Source: Phycisphaerales bacterium (lineage in GTDB: Bacteria > Planctomycetota > Phycisphaerae > Phycisphaerales > SM1A02). From it: a stretch of DNA of 64,000 bases. Below, piece after piece: positions 26,539 through 35,002 of the stretch (its first letter is position 1; every line of letters starts with the position of its first letter). A model generated the notes under the pieces. That model was not told the origin of the DNA. It searched no databases and saw only the letters and a list, made by a program, of their open reading frames with translations. A program made the position numbers and the translations under genes. The stretch covers positions 282,330-346,329 of the forward strand of contig JAQWNP010000010.1 in NCBI GenBank assembly GCA_029268515.1, given 5' to 3'.

Positions 26539-27914
26539 CGGTTGACAGCACCTAAGAACGATTTCGCCCAATCATGAACAGTATGCCGACGAATGATATC
26601 GCGCATGGATCGCATTCGACGCGTTGTCGCAGTTGGTGACATTGAGAGCGCTTCTTCTATGCTGACCATTAAGCCATCAATATCATGTGGATTAACTTGG
26701 ATGGCTCCACGTAGCTCTTGGGCAGCGCCTGTGAACTCGCTGAGAACGAGCGTGCCTCTATTATCGACTCGAGATGCAACGAATTCTTTCGCAATCAAGT
26801 TCATACCATCTCGTAGTGGTGTGACAAGCATGACATCTGCGCAGCGGTACATGGCGATGAGCTCATCAATTTCTAGATTTCGATAGAGGTAGTCGATAGC
26901 CGGCATACCCAGCTGCCCATACTGACCATTTACCTTTCCAACTAATTCATCAATTCTTCTTCGCATCTCAATATACTCGTCAACGTCCTCGCGACTGGGG
27001 ACAGCAACCTGTACAAGAACACATTCGTGGGGAGCCCATCTTTTGCTGCCAAGTAGTTCTTCGAAGGCACGTATTCGAATATCGATACCCTTGGTGTAAT
27101 CTAAGCGGTCTACGCCGAGAATGATCTTTCGGTCATGCCCAATTCGTTTTCGAATATTCTGCATGCGTTGTATCACTGACTCAGTCTGGGCGAGATTGTC
27201 ATACCGGTTATAGTCAATGGAGATAGGAAAGGCGGCGGCGAGAATGGTTCGATCACCTAGTCGCAAGGTCTGTCCGGTACCGCGGGCATCGGTGTAACGA
27301 CGTGCAACTGCCTGAAAATTCTGAGCGCCAGGGCGCGTTTGGAAGCCAACTACATCCGCGCCGAGAAGCCCCTCAAGAATGGCTCGTCGCCATGGCAATT
27401 GCGCAAACAACTCTGATGGTGGAAATGGAATGTGGAGAAAGAAACCAATTCGAACATCAGGTCGGAGCTCTCGAAGCATCTTGGGTACGAGCTGAAGTTG
27501 ATAATCCTGAATCCAAACGGTTGAATTTTTTGGGGCAACATCTGCAGCATATTCTGCAAAGCGATGGTTTACTTCTTGATATGGATTCCACCATCGTCGA
27601 CGATAAATTGGTTTTCGAATGGCATCGTGATACAACGGCCAAAGAGTGCCATTGCTGAAGCCATGGTAGAAATCTCTCACATCAGATTTAGAGAGGCTCA
27701 CGGGTACATTCTGGATGCCGTCGTGGAGAAAGGGCTTCGGACTACGGCCACTGCGACCGGTCCAACCAACCCATTGGCCGCTCGATTCTCGCAAGAGGGG
27801 TGAGAGTGCAGAGACAAGTCCACCTGGACTGATTTCCCACTTCATTCCATTCCCACGAGAAATGCGATGGACTGGTAGCCGATTGGCGACGATGACGAGA
27901 TCTTGTGAGCTCAG
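26535..27914 (-). CDS. otsA: Trehalose-6-phosphate synthase, GT20, apparently without a standard start codon
   Basis: Makes trehalose-6-phosphate from UDP- or GDP-glucose and glucose-6-phosphate. GT20 motifs: SPGGLVSAL, VWIQDYQLQLVP, GFFLHIPFPPSELF, LGVDRLDYTKGI, TPLRDGMNLIAKEFVA. The first standard start is ATG 27845, but in-frame upstream codons encode DLVIVANRLPVHR, the conserved OtsA N-terminus (VVSNRLPV) that carries the sugar-binding Arg. That open stretch has no ATG, GTG or TTG before a TAG. I use CTG at 27914; ATC at 27920 with GGAG 8 nt upstream is an alternative. An assembly indel is also possible. Confidence 0.9.
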   Translation of the reverse strand: MSSQDLVIVANRLPVHRISRGNGMKWEISPGGLVSALSPLLRESSGQWVGWTGRSGRSPKPFLHDGIQNVPVSLSKSDVRDFYHGFSNGTLWPLYHDAIRKPIYRRRWWNPYQEVNHRFAEYAADVAPKNSTVWIQDYQLQLVPKMLRELRPDVRIGFFLHIPFPPSELFAQLPWRRAILEGLLGADVVGFQTRPGAQNFQAVARRYTDARGTGQTLRLGDRTILAAAFPISIDYNRYDNLAQTESVIQRMQNIRKRIGHDRKIILGVDRLDYTKGIDIRIRAFEELLGSKRWAPHECVLVQVAVPSREDVDEYIEMRRRIDELVGKVNGQYGQLGMPAIDYLYRNLEIDELIAMYRCADVMLVTPLRDGMNLIAKEFVASRVDNRGTLVLSEFTGAAQELRGAIQVNPHDIDGLMVSIEEALSMSPTATTRRMRSMRDIIRRHTVHDWAKSFLGAVNR

Positions 27915-28007
27915 AACGATCTGAAAATCTCCAGCCTTCTTGAATGAGGGACTTGTGAATGAGTCTGACGCGGCCCCATACTATCGTCCAGACCTATGCT
28001 CGGAGTC

Positions 28008-29627
28008 CTACTTCGAATGAGACTTATCTAGCTGTTGTAGAAATGACCGGCAGAAATTGTTGTATTGCTCTTCTATGCCCCTTAGTTTCTCAGCATCTTC
28101 GCCTGCTTGCTGGAGTTGCTGCTGAAGATCAGTAAGTTCTTGCATACTTGGGTGATGGGCAAGATTCGACCCGTCTTTATTCGCTTCCCACTGAGCTACA
28201 AGTTGCTCCAAGCGATCTAATGCTTTAGCGGTTGCGACACGTGCTTGAATATCACTGTATCCACGGTTAGCGAAAGGATTTGTGGGCATCAAATCCTTTG
28301 CTTCTGAATCAGTCAATCCAGAATAAACCATGAGGAAACGCTCCACACGATTCCATAGCTCGATACAGCTCTTTTTCAATTGACGCGATAGCCTGGAATC
28401 ACGGACTGATTTTTTTAGAAGCTCTTGGCAAGCGTTTGTTTGCTGCTCTATCTCCAATAAATCAGCAAGTCTCTGTTTGTCATCACCAATGAGCTTTGAG
28501 ATGGTCTTGTTGGCTTGCTTGAGTTGAATGGACCACGCTTGGTTTAACAAATTTGTGGCCGTTTCAACCTGTTTACGAGAGGCATCTACTTCTGAGCGAA
28601 TCTTATTGATATCACCCGACCGGCTTCGTAGTTGCCTTTGTATTTCGATAATCTTTGCTTGTGCAGCATAGACTTCAGTGAGTTGCTGATCGATCGATAA
28701 CTGTAGCTGTTGGCAAGCTTCTGAAGTGGCACTTATGTCTTGTTCAACTCGCTGTATTGCTTGTAATTGTGCCGCCTGTTGTGGTGTTGGGGGTGGGGGA
28801 GGCAGTAAGATGACTGTTTCACTCATGGCGCCATCTCGAAAGATCATCACACGTCCATCGTGAATAATCTCGTAGGCTTTTCCGTAAGGTACAGCGGCCT
28901 GTTTTTTACCCGAGGCCGAATCTAATAGTTCAGTGGCTCTCTTGAGATGACTTGTGGATTCTTTTAAGTCTCGATTGAGAGTGGCATAGGGCGCTGAAGC
29001 AGACTTGATGAGTTCCTGCTGTTGCGTAAGTTGGTTGAGCAGGTCATTGGCCTCTTTTCGGTCGAGTAAGTTCCCAGGCACACCACCAGATTCTGATGGT
29101 TGTGGATTCGTAACGGTTGAGATTGCTTTTTCTACGGCCCTCGAAAGAGCCTCGCCACGAGCAGAGTCACTTACAACTTTTCCATTTGCATCTATGAGAT
29201 ACATCTTAGGTATGCCGCGGACGCCGTATTTCTTGGCCAGTCTTGTATTCCAGCCACCACCTTCCATGATCTGCGGCCAATTCATTTTGTTTTGTCTCAA
29301 AAATGATTTGAATTTATTGCGATCACTATCTAGAGAGATGCTAATGACCTCCAGGCCACGGTCTTTGTACTTTTGATAGATCCTTTGGACGTTGGGTAAT
29401 TCACGGATGCACGGTCCACACCACGTTGCCCAGAAGTCAATCAAGACAACCTTGCCTCGGAAATCGATCAAGTTGACGGGGTTACCAGTGATGGCATCTT
29501 TGGCATCAAAGGGAGGAAAGACCCGGCCAACATCAACTGATTGGGCGAGGCTTTGATGAGGCCAGCCAAGATGAAGGAGGAGCAGAAGTAGGCACATCAA
29601 GTGGTGAATTGGTGTTTTCATGGCCAT
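28008..29627 (-). CDS. Exported thioredoxin-like (TlpA/ResA) domain with a long coiled-coil tail
   Basis: 539 residues. Signal peptide about 1-29 (MCLLLLLLHLGWP). Residues 35-170 are a TlpA/ResA-type thioredoxin fold with FWATWCGPC (active Cys 70 and 73) and the cis-Pro loop VRGIPKMYLID. From about 195 to 535 the chain is Gln/Lys/Leu-rich and helical, with heptad-like spacing, and carries one Pro-rich gap (LLPPPPPTPQQ, about 275). TlpA proteins reduce disulfides in the periplasm, for example in cytochrome c maturation; the long tail is unusual and could set a distance or form an oligomer. Confidence 0.87.
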   Translation of the reverse strand: MAMKTPIHHLMCLLLLLLHLGWPHQSLAQSVDVGRVFPPFDAKDAITGNPVNLIDFRGKVVLIDFWATWCGPCIRELPNVQRIYQKYKDRGLEVISISLDSDRNKFKSFLRQNKMNWPQIMEGGGWNTRLAKKYGVRGIPKMYLIDANGKVVSDSARGEALSRAVEKAISTVTNPQPSESGGVPGNLLDRKEANDLLNQLTQQQELIKSASAPYATLNRDLKESTSHLKRATELLDSASGKKQAAVPYGKAYEIIHDGRVMIFRDGAMSETVILLPPPPPTPQQAAQLQAIQRVEQDISATSEACQQLQLSIDQQLTEVYAAQAKIIEIQRQLRSRSGDINKIRSEVDASRKQVETATNLLNQAWSIQLKQANKTISKLIGDDKQRLADLLEIEQQTNACQELLKKSVRDSRLSRQLKKSCIELWNRVERFLMVYSGLTDSEAKDLMPTNPFANRGYSDIQARVATAKALDRLEQLVAQWEANKDGSNLAHHPSMQELTDLQQQLQQAGEDAEKLRGIEEQYNNFCRSFLQQLDKSHSK

Positions 29628-29833
29628 ATTCTAACCGGCCATCCTCATTTCCTTACCCATCAGGCCCAGGTATGCAGGAAAAGGGCCCGAGCCTCGGATT
29701 TATTCTTTCACTATTGATCCTCTGGGTTTAGGATTGGAGGTTGGAAAGGGGCCCTATGGTCCCAAATCCAGCTCAGGGCGGTAGGTTTCCAGTGGACCTT
29801 AAATGGCTTGCTACTGGACAGGAGGAGTTTGAG

Positions 29834-30523
29834 ATGTTGCATCGAAAGCAGTTAAGTGTCATGACTTGGGCAATCGGCTTGTCGAGTTCTTTGATTATTG
29901 TGGCAGGGTCGGCTGTTGCCGGTCCAGGCGTCAATGAGGACGATGGTGGTGATGCTGGTGGGTCCCTTGGTACCGCATTGGACTTAACTGGATCGGGGCA
30001 GTTGTTACAAATCACTGGCAGCCTTGGATCAGCAGATCGCCAAGATATCTTTAAGCTCAAACTCGAAAGTGGTGCTAATTGGGGCTTTGGCCTAACACTT
30101 AATGGTTCTCCCTTGGCGTCTAGTACTTTTCAAAGTGCTTTATGGCTTTTTAATTCCGATGGTGAGGGCGTACTCGCAAATACCATCAGCCCCAATCCAG
30201 AGTATCTATCGCTTCTAGCGCCTTCATTAGTGGAGGGTGGTTCTACGAGTTTGGCTGCGGGAGATTACTACCTTGCGATTACAGAGCAAGGTGACGAGCC
30301 CTTTTCAACCGAATCATTGTCAATGTTTGATTTCGGAGGGTTTCCCGAAGATGCAGTGGTGGGACCAGTTGATCCAAGCCTTCGATTTGAAGATTCCTGG
30401 GCAGGTACAACAGGTACTGGCGGTAGCTACTCGATCAATATTCAGCCGTATCCAATCCCGGCGCCAGCAACACTGGCATTACTTGGGCTAGCCGGATTAA
30501 TTGGTGGGCGTCGACGGCGCTGA
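29834..30523 (+). CDS. PEP-CTERM sorted exported protein with pre-peptidase-like body
   Basis: 229 residues from ATG 29834, with AGGAGG about 8 nt upstream. Signal peptide ends SAVAG. The body (DVFKLKL-like pattern QDIFKLKLESGANWGFGLT, ALWLFNSDGEGV, LAAGDYYLAITEQG) resembles the bacterial pre-peptidase C-terminal (PPC) beta-sandwich fold. The C-terminus PIPAPATLALLGLAGLIG then GRRRR is a canonical PEP-CTERM signal. Its last 27 bases overlap the 3' end of the kinase gene on the other strand. Confidence 0.9.
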   Translation: MLHRKQLSVMTWAIGLSSSLIIVAGSAVAGPGVNEDDGGDAGGSLGTALDLTGSGQLLQITGSLGSADRQDIFKLKLESGANWGFGLTLNGSPLASSTFQSALWLFNSDGEGVLANTISPNPEYLSLLAPSLVEGGSTSLAAGDYYLAITEQGDEPFSTESLSMFDFGGFPEDAVVGPVDPSLRFEDSWAGTTGTGGSYSINIQPYPIPAPATLALLGLAGLIGGRRRR

Positions 30524-32734
30524 GCCAGCCTCGTTTATTTGGGCATGGATCTTTTCCATTAGAGAAATGGCTTCCTGTCTTACATTGGCTTTCGTTCCTT
30601 GTGAATGATAGATATCGATCGCTTTTTGGCAGTGCTCCCGTGCTTTCGTAAGTTGATTCGTTTTCAAAAACAGCTCAGCTAATCTTCTATAAGTCATTGC
30701 TGCAGTCAGCGACTCTGGGCCGCGCTGAGCAATCTTTAGATCTAGTGATTGTTTAAAAAGTGACTCGGCTTCTTGTGCCTGGTCGAGCACCATTAAAGTG
30801 TATGCAAGATTGTGTGAAACACTTGACTCAATCCACAACTGTCTTTCTGGAAGACCTTGGAGTATCTCAAGAGATTCTCGAAAGTGTGGCTCTGCTTCAG
30901 CATACTTCTTTTGAAGCATGAGTTGCCAGCCAATATTATTTGTAGTGGCAGCGACCTGCTCACTTTGTGCTCCGTATAAGTCGATCTTCATCTTGCGAGA
31001 TCGTTCCGCGAGGGCTCTTGCTTCGTCAAAATCACCGAGCATCTGGTAAGTGCTACCGAGATAGTCAATGGTATCAGCAAGGTCCCCAGGTTCTACATTT
31101 GGATCTGAGTCTCTAATGCGAAGTGCTTGATTATACAAATCCAAAGCCACTTCATAGTCTTTGAGATACCATAGTGCGCTCGCGAGATTGTGCTGGCTTA
31201 GCGCAGTGAGAGGGTGATCAGCCCCACATACTTCAAGTGACAGATCAAGTGCGAGCTGAAATTGCTTCTTCGCTTCCTCGTACGCCTCCCAATCTTTTAG
31301 ATTTAGGCCGATTTCATTTCGATTGGTGATGACAAGAAGGGGTTCAGTGCCAGTTGCTTTATCGAGTTGTGATGCAGCTTGTAAAAGGCGAGTAACCGCA
31401 TCTTCTTGTTGAGTCGATTGCAAGCTCAGCTCTGCCGAACGTCGTGTTGATTCGATCATTGTCATGAAGTTCTGTTGCGCTTCTGCTGCGCGATCATGTT
31501 GCAAGTTAATTTCGCTGATTAGTAAGATTGCCACGGCCATTCCGACAATTAATAAAGCGATAACTAAAGCAGAGCCGAATGCGAGCAGGCGGTTGCGACG
31601 AACAAACATTGTTGTGTAATAAACGAGTGTCGGAGGTCTTGCAGTGATGGGCTCACGTTTTAGAAAGCGTCTTAAGTCATCGCCGAGGGCCGCCGCTGAT
31701 TGGTATCGTCGATTGGGATCTAGATCCATTGTCTTCATCACAATGGTATTGATGTCTTCAGGCAATCCAGGAACCAATTGCTCAGGTGGCGCAGGTTTTG
31801 AATGTTCTATGATACGAAGTGATTCACCGAGTCCTTTGCCATCAAGATCTCGTGGGGGTTTTCTTGTAATGAGTTGGTATAAGATAGCGCCCAGCGCATA
31901 GATATCAGTGCGGGCGTCAACAAGATCTGCGTTCCCAATACATTGTTCAGGGCTCATGTACTGAAGCGTGCCAAGAACTTGTCCTGAATGCGTTTGTGCA
32001 ATCGTGCTTGAGGCATCAAGATCGACCATGCGAGCGATACCGAAGTCTAAAATTTTCGGTTGTATTTCTTGGTCGATAAGAATGTTGCTTGGCTTGAGAT
32101 CGCGGTGTATCACACCTCTCAGATGTGCATGTTGGACGGCGTCACATATCTTTATGAGCACTTCAATCTGATCTTCTAGTCCGCAGTCCATTGTTTGAGA
32201 CCAGTCAAGTAAAGGTTGCCCTTCGACTAACTCCATGGCAAAAAACGGCTGTGATCCGGCCGAAGTGTCTGCTGTTCCAGATTCATAAATCTGAGCAATA
32301 CCAATGTGCTGCAGACGGCCGAGCATTTCGGCTTCTAACTCAAATCGTTTCGTGAGGCGTTGTCGCATGAGTCCGGGGCGAACAACTTTAAGAGCAACCG
32401 TTCGGTTTGGACTCGCCTGTTGGGCTCGAAAAACGACGCCCATTCCGCCCTCGCCAAGGATTTCAATGACTTGATAGGCGCCAAGTTTGAGCCCAACGAG
32501 CGTATTGACATCCCACGTCGACAAAATCTCCTTGGCACGCTCGACTCCAAGTTGTGGATTAAGAAAATTCTCGTCTTCAGCGGTCTCATAAGCCTTTATG
32601 AGAGCATGAACGTCGCGAAGTATCTTGGCATTGTCACCGCATGAAGCGACCAGAAAAGCTTCCCGCTTTTCTTCAGGCATATCTATTGCTTCACCAAAGA
32701 TCTCTGCGGGAGTGGGATAACTCTCATTACTCAC
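30497..32734 (-). CDS. Membrane Ser/Thr protein kinase with C-terminal TPRs
   Basis: 745 residues. Short N-terminal helical region, then a Pkn/STPK kinase domain (about 86-365): GEGGMGVVFRA glycine loop, ALKVV with the ATP Lys, HRDLKPSNIL catalytic loop, ILDFGIARM, and GTLQYMSPEQ. One membrane helix (about 382-406) separates it from about six tetratricopeptide repeats (440-735) outside. Such kinases are numerous in planctomycetes. It lies 19 bp downstream of an ECF sigma gene in the same direction, so the pair probably forms one unit in which the kinase or its TPRs modulate the sigma factor. Confidence 0.93.
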   Translation of the reverse strand: MSNESYPTPAEIFGEAIDMPEEKREAFLVASCGDNAKILRDVHALIKAYETAEDENFLNPQLGVERAKEILSTWDVNTLVGLKLGAYQVIEILGEGGMGVVFRAQQASPNRTVALKVVRPGLMRQRLTKRFELEAEMLGRLQHIGIAQIYESGTADTSAGSQPFFAMELVEGQPLLDWSQTMDCGLEDQIEVLIKICDAVQHAHLRGVIHRDLKPSNILIDQEIQPKILDFGIARMVDLDASSTIAQTHSGQVLGTLQYMSPEQCIGNADLVDARTDIYALGAILYQLITRKPPRDLDGKGLGESLRIIEHSKPAPPEQLVPGLPEDINTIVMKTMDLDPNRRYQSAAALGDDLRRFLKREPITARPPTLVYYTTMFVRRNRLLAFGSALVIALLIVGMAVAILLISEINLQHDRAAEAQQNFMTMIESTRRSAELSLQSTQQEDAVTRLLQAASQLDKATGTEPLLVITNRNEIGLNLKDWEAYEEAKKQFQLALDLSLEVCGADHPLTALSQHNLASALWYLKDYEVALDLYNQALRIRDSDPNVEPGDLADTIDYLGSTYQMLGDFDEARALAERSRKMKIDLYGAQSEQVAATTNNIGWQLMLQKKYAEAEPHFRESLEILQGLPERQLWIESSVSHNLAYTLMVLDQAQEAESLFKQSLDLKIAQRGPESLTAAMTYRRLAELFLKTNQLTKAREHCQKAIDIYHSQGTKANVRQEAISLMEKIHAQINEAGSAPSTPTN

Positions 32735-32752
32735 AGTTGATTAGTCCCGTCA

Positions 32753-33313
32753 TCATGACTGTTCTCTTGTTAATTCCTGAAACAGCCAGGTGCGTCCGTA
32801 AGCCCATCTTCGCTTGATCGTTCGTTCAGAGGTATCTAATGTATCTGCAGCAGCTTCGACTGACAGGCCGGCAAAGAAACGGAGCATGACAACTTCGTGG
32901 GCTTCGTGGTCGTGCTTGGCAAGTTGGTCTAGAACACGATCGAGTGTTTCGATATCAGCGTCACTTCCTTCCGGTATCAATACAGGATCAATAACCAAAT
33001 GTCCGGGACGATCCGCTGGTTGGCGACGTGCATGTTCAATAAGAATTCGCCGCATCGCCTGGGCTGCCGCAGCAAAAAAATATGACCGTCCTCGTTGGTG
33101 AATCTGTTCAGAACCGAGAAGTCGGGCATATGCTTCATGCACCAGTGCGGTTGCCTGGAGCGTATGATTGCCGCGTTCTCTGGCCATATAGCCACGTGCC
33201 ATGCCATGAAGCTCTTCATAGACCACAGCCCAGAGCTCTGCCTTAGCAACCTCATCACCATCCTTAACCGAGTCTAGAAGTTGCGTCACAGGTCCGTGCT
33301 GAGGGTTTGTCAT
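32753..33313 (-). CDS. ECF-family RNA polymerase sigma factor
   Basis: 186 residues. Region 2 features LVHEAYARLLG and GRSYFFAAAAQAMRRILIEHARR, and region 4 HTH VVMLRFFAGLSVEAAADTLDTSERTIKRRWAYGRTWLF. This is the planctomycete-type ECF group (PF07638), typically encoded next to Ser/Thr kinases instead of an anti-sigma factor, as here. It directs polymerase to a target promoter set that is not known. ATG start at 33313. Confidence 0.94.
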   Translation of the reverse strand: MTNPQHGPVTQLLDSVKDGDEVAKAELWAVVYEELHGMARGYMARERGNHTLQATALVHEAYARLLGSEQIHQRGRSYFFAAAAQAMRRILIEHARRQPADRPGHLVIDPVLIPEGSDADIETLDRVLDQLAKHDHEAHEVVMLRFFAGLSVEAAADTLDTSERTIKRRWAYGRTWLFQELTREQS

Positions 33314-33542
33314 AGTGAAAGAACCGATCGGCAGCTCTCTGGAAGCTGCATTTTTTTAAAAATCTAACTCTGTTGGCCTGGGCTCTCTAAAAGTATCGCA
33401 GGCACTGTTGTAGTGGGCAAGATGAGGTGCCCCTATTGCAGCTGAAACAGCTTCAAACCTACCTATAAGCGTGTTGCTGATGGGGGAGCTGTTCCTGGTG
33501 AGTGAGAGCAGCTGTATGGGTCTGAAAAATAGGAGATACGAA

Positions 33543-34256
33543 ATGAGGTTCAATCTGGTATTGGTCTATTGTGCAATTGCGCTGGGGTCTTTGTTATATC
33601 TGGTTTCTGCATCAGAAGTTTCTGCTGAAGAAGTGATCCAGGTTCCATATAGCTGGTCAGTTGAGAGGACTGGTGATCCCTTCGCAAGCGTCTTTGTTGA
33701 AAACACTGGTGGTATTGGTAATTCCATTTCCGATACGGATGCTTTAGCGGGTAGTTTTAAAATAACTTTAAATCATACGCCTCCAGAGTCGTTCATTGAG
33801 CGCCTCGATGATCTACCAACGGAAGTAACGTTGAAGATTAGTAGCTTATGGACAGGGACCCTATCTAATAGCACACTCGCATTAGATCCATTTGGGTTGA
33901 CCATAGATACGCATATTCGTGCGTCAGCGAACATGACAGTGGCTGGTGGATTTCCTGCCTTTAACGATGTGGAAATTGGTGGTGCTTCAACCGCCGACAT
34001 TAATCAACTTCGCACGCTTGCGTTGACGGTTGGTGAGGGCTCAGTTGCATTCGCTGGTAGCCTTGATCTTGATACGCTGTTCGGTTTTGGATCAGGGTTT
34101 CTGGGGGACTTCGCTATCGGAGCGACCAGCCTTGAGGTGAGTGGTTCGCTGCTGAACTCAACTGGAACAATCGGTTACGTCATTCCAGCACCAGGCTCTC
34201 TGGCACTTCTTGGCGTGGCAGGGCTCATCGGGCGTCGGCGCCGTCTCATTCACTGA
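33543..34256 (+). CDS. PEP-CTERM sorted exported protein
   Basis: 237 residues from ATG 33543; AGGAG is 7 nt upstream. Signal peptide ends SASEVSAEE. The body is beta-rich with no domain I recognise. C-terminal signal VIPAPGSLALLGVAGLIG then GRRRRLIH. Divergent from the ECF sigma gene, with about 229 bp between, so both promoters lie there. A hairpin terminator follows at 34388. Confidence 0.9.
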   Translation: MRFNLVLVYCAIALGSLLYLVSASEVSAEEVIQVPYSWSVERTGDPFASVFVENTGGIGNSISDTDALAGSFKITLNHTPPESFIERLDDLPTEVTLKISSLWTGTLSNSTLALDPFGLTIDTHIRASANMTVAGGFPAFNDVEIGGASTADINQLRTLALTVGEGSVAFAGSLDLDTLFGFGSGFLGDFAIGATSLEVSGSLLNSTGTIGYVIPAPGSLALLGVAGLIGRRRRLIH

Positions 34257-34387
34257 CAGTAAAGACCCGCCAGTTCTCAATGGCTGGTTCAGAGCATTTG
34301 AGGGCAGTCCCTTGGTATTGGTCGTCGCCCGCCCGCGATTTCAACCATTTCCAGTTGTTCTGGGAAAACCAATATACGGCCCTTAAG

Positions 34388-34423
34388 ACGCACCCGGCAT
34401 CAATAAGCCGGGTGCGTTTCTCT
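34388..34423 (+). terminator. Hairpin terminator after the PEP-CTERM gene
   Basis: ACGCACCCGGC (34388-34398), loop ATCAATAA, GCCGGGTGCGT (34407-34417), a perfect 11-bp stem followed by TTCTCT. It lies about 130 nt after the stop codon, before the small membrane gene. Confidence 0.85.
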
Positions 34424-34500
34424 GCGCAGAATCGCTGCATGGATTATCATGCACAGATCATAGATACAGAGCAGGGCTAGTGTGCAACAAGGAGTCTTTG

Positions 34501-34986
34501 ATGGCTTATGAGAACAGTCTGAGTATTCAAAACGATCCCGCAAATGACATGATGGGCTGTGGCTGCGTTGCAGTAGCATTCCTAGTCATCATCTTTGGAT
34601 GTGGCGGTGGGTGGTGGTATTGGTTAGGACCTTCAGCATCTGACCTTTGTGATCCAGCATCGATCAACTGCGACGGATCATCAGGCGCCGTTCAAGAACT
34701 TGTCCAAGAGAATCTTCTTACGAAGGCTCGTGCAGCTGATGATGGTTCTGGTGATCTTCATCTTGATGTTTGGGTCACAGCTTCATTCTGGGACCTGCCA
34801 GTACAAAACCGGACAGAAGCACTGGAGCGTGTTCGCGATGAGCTGCTCTGTGGTCAGCAGGGAGGAACATGGAGTGGTTGGGCCCTGGTTCTCTTTGATG
34901 CAGACTCGGGCCAACAGTTAGATCGGATCGAATGTGCGGAGTATGGTAATTGGATGCCAGTTGATTCGCTTATACCCTCTAATTGA
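34501..34986 (+). CDS. Small single-pass membrane protein
   Basis: 161 residues from ATG 34501; AAGGAG is about 6 nt upstream, which decides this start over a GTG seven codons before. One glycine-rich membrane helix (about 17-42, CGCVAVAFLVIIFGCGGGWWYW). The soluble part, with DPASINCDGSSGAVQELVQENL and a later acidic segment, does not match a family I know. No clear operon partner. Function unknown. Confidence 0.72.
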   Translation: MAYENSLSIQNDPANDMMGCGCVAVAFLVIIFGCGGGWWYWLGPSASDLCDPASINCDGSSGAVQELVQENLLTKARAADDGSGDLHLDVWVTASFWDLPVQNRTEALERVRDELLCGQQGGTWSGWALVLFDADSGQQLDRIECAEYGNWMPVDSLIPSN

Positions 34987-35002
34987 TAGAAGTATCGATT
35001 AC

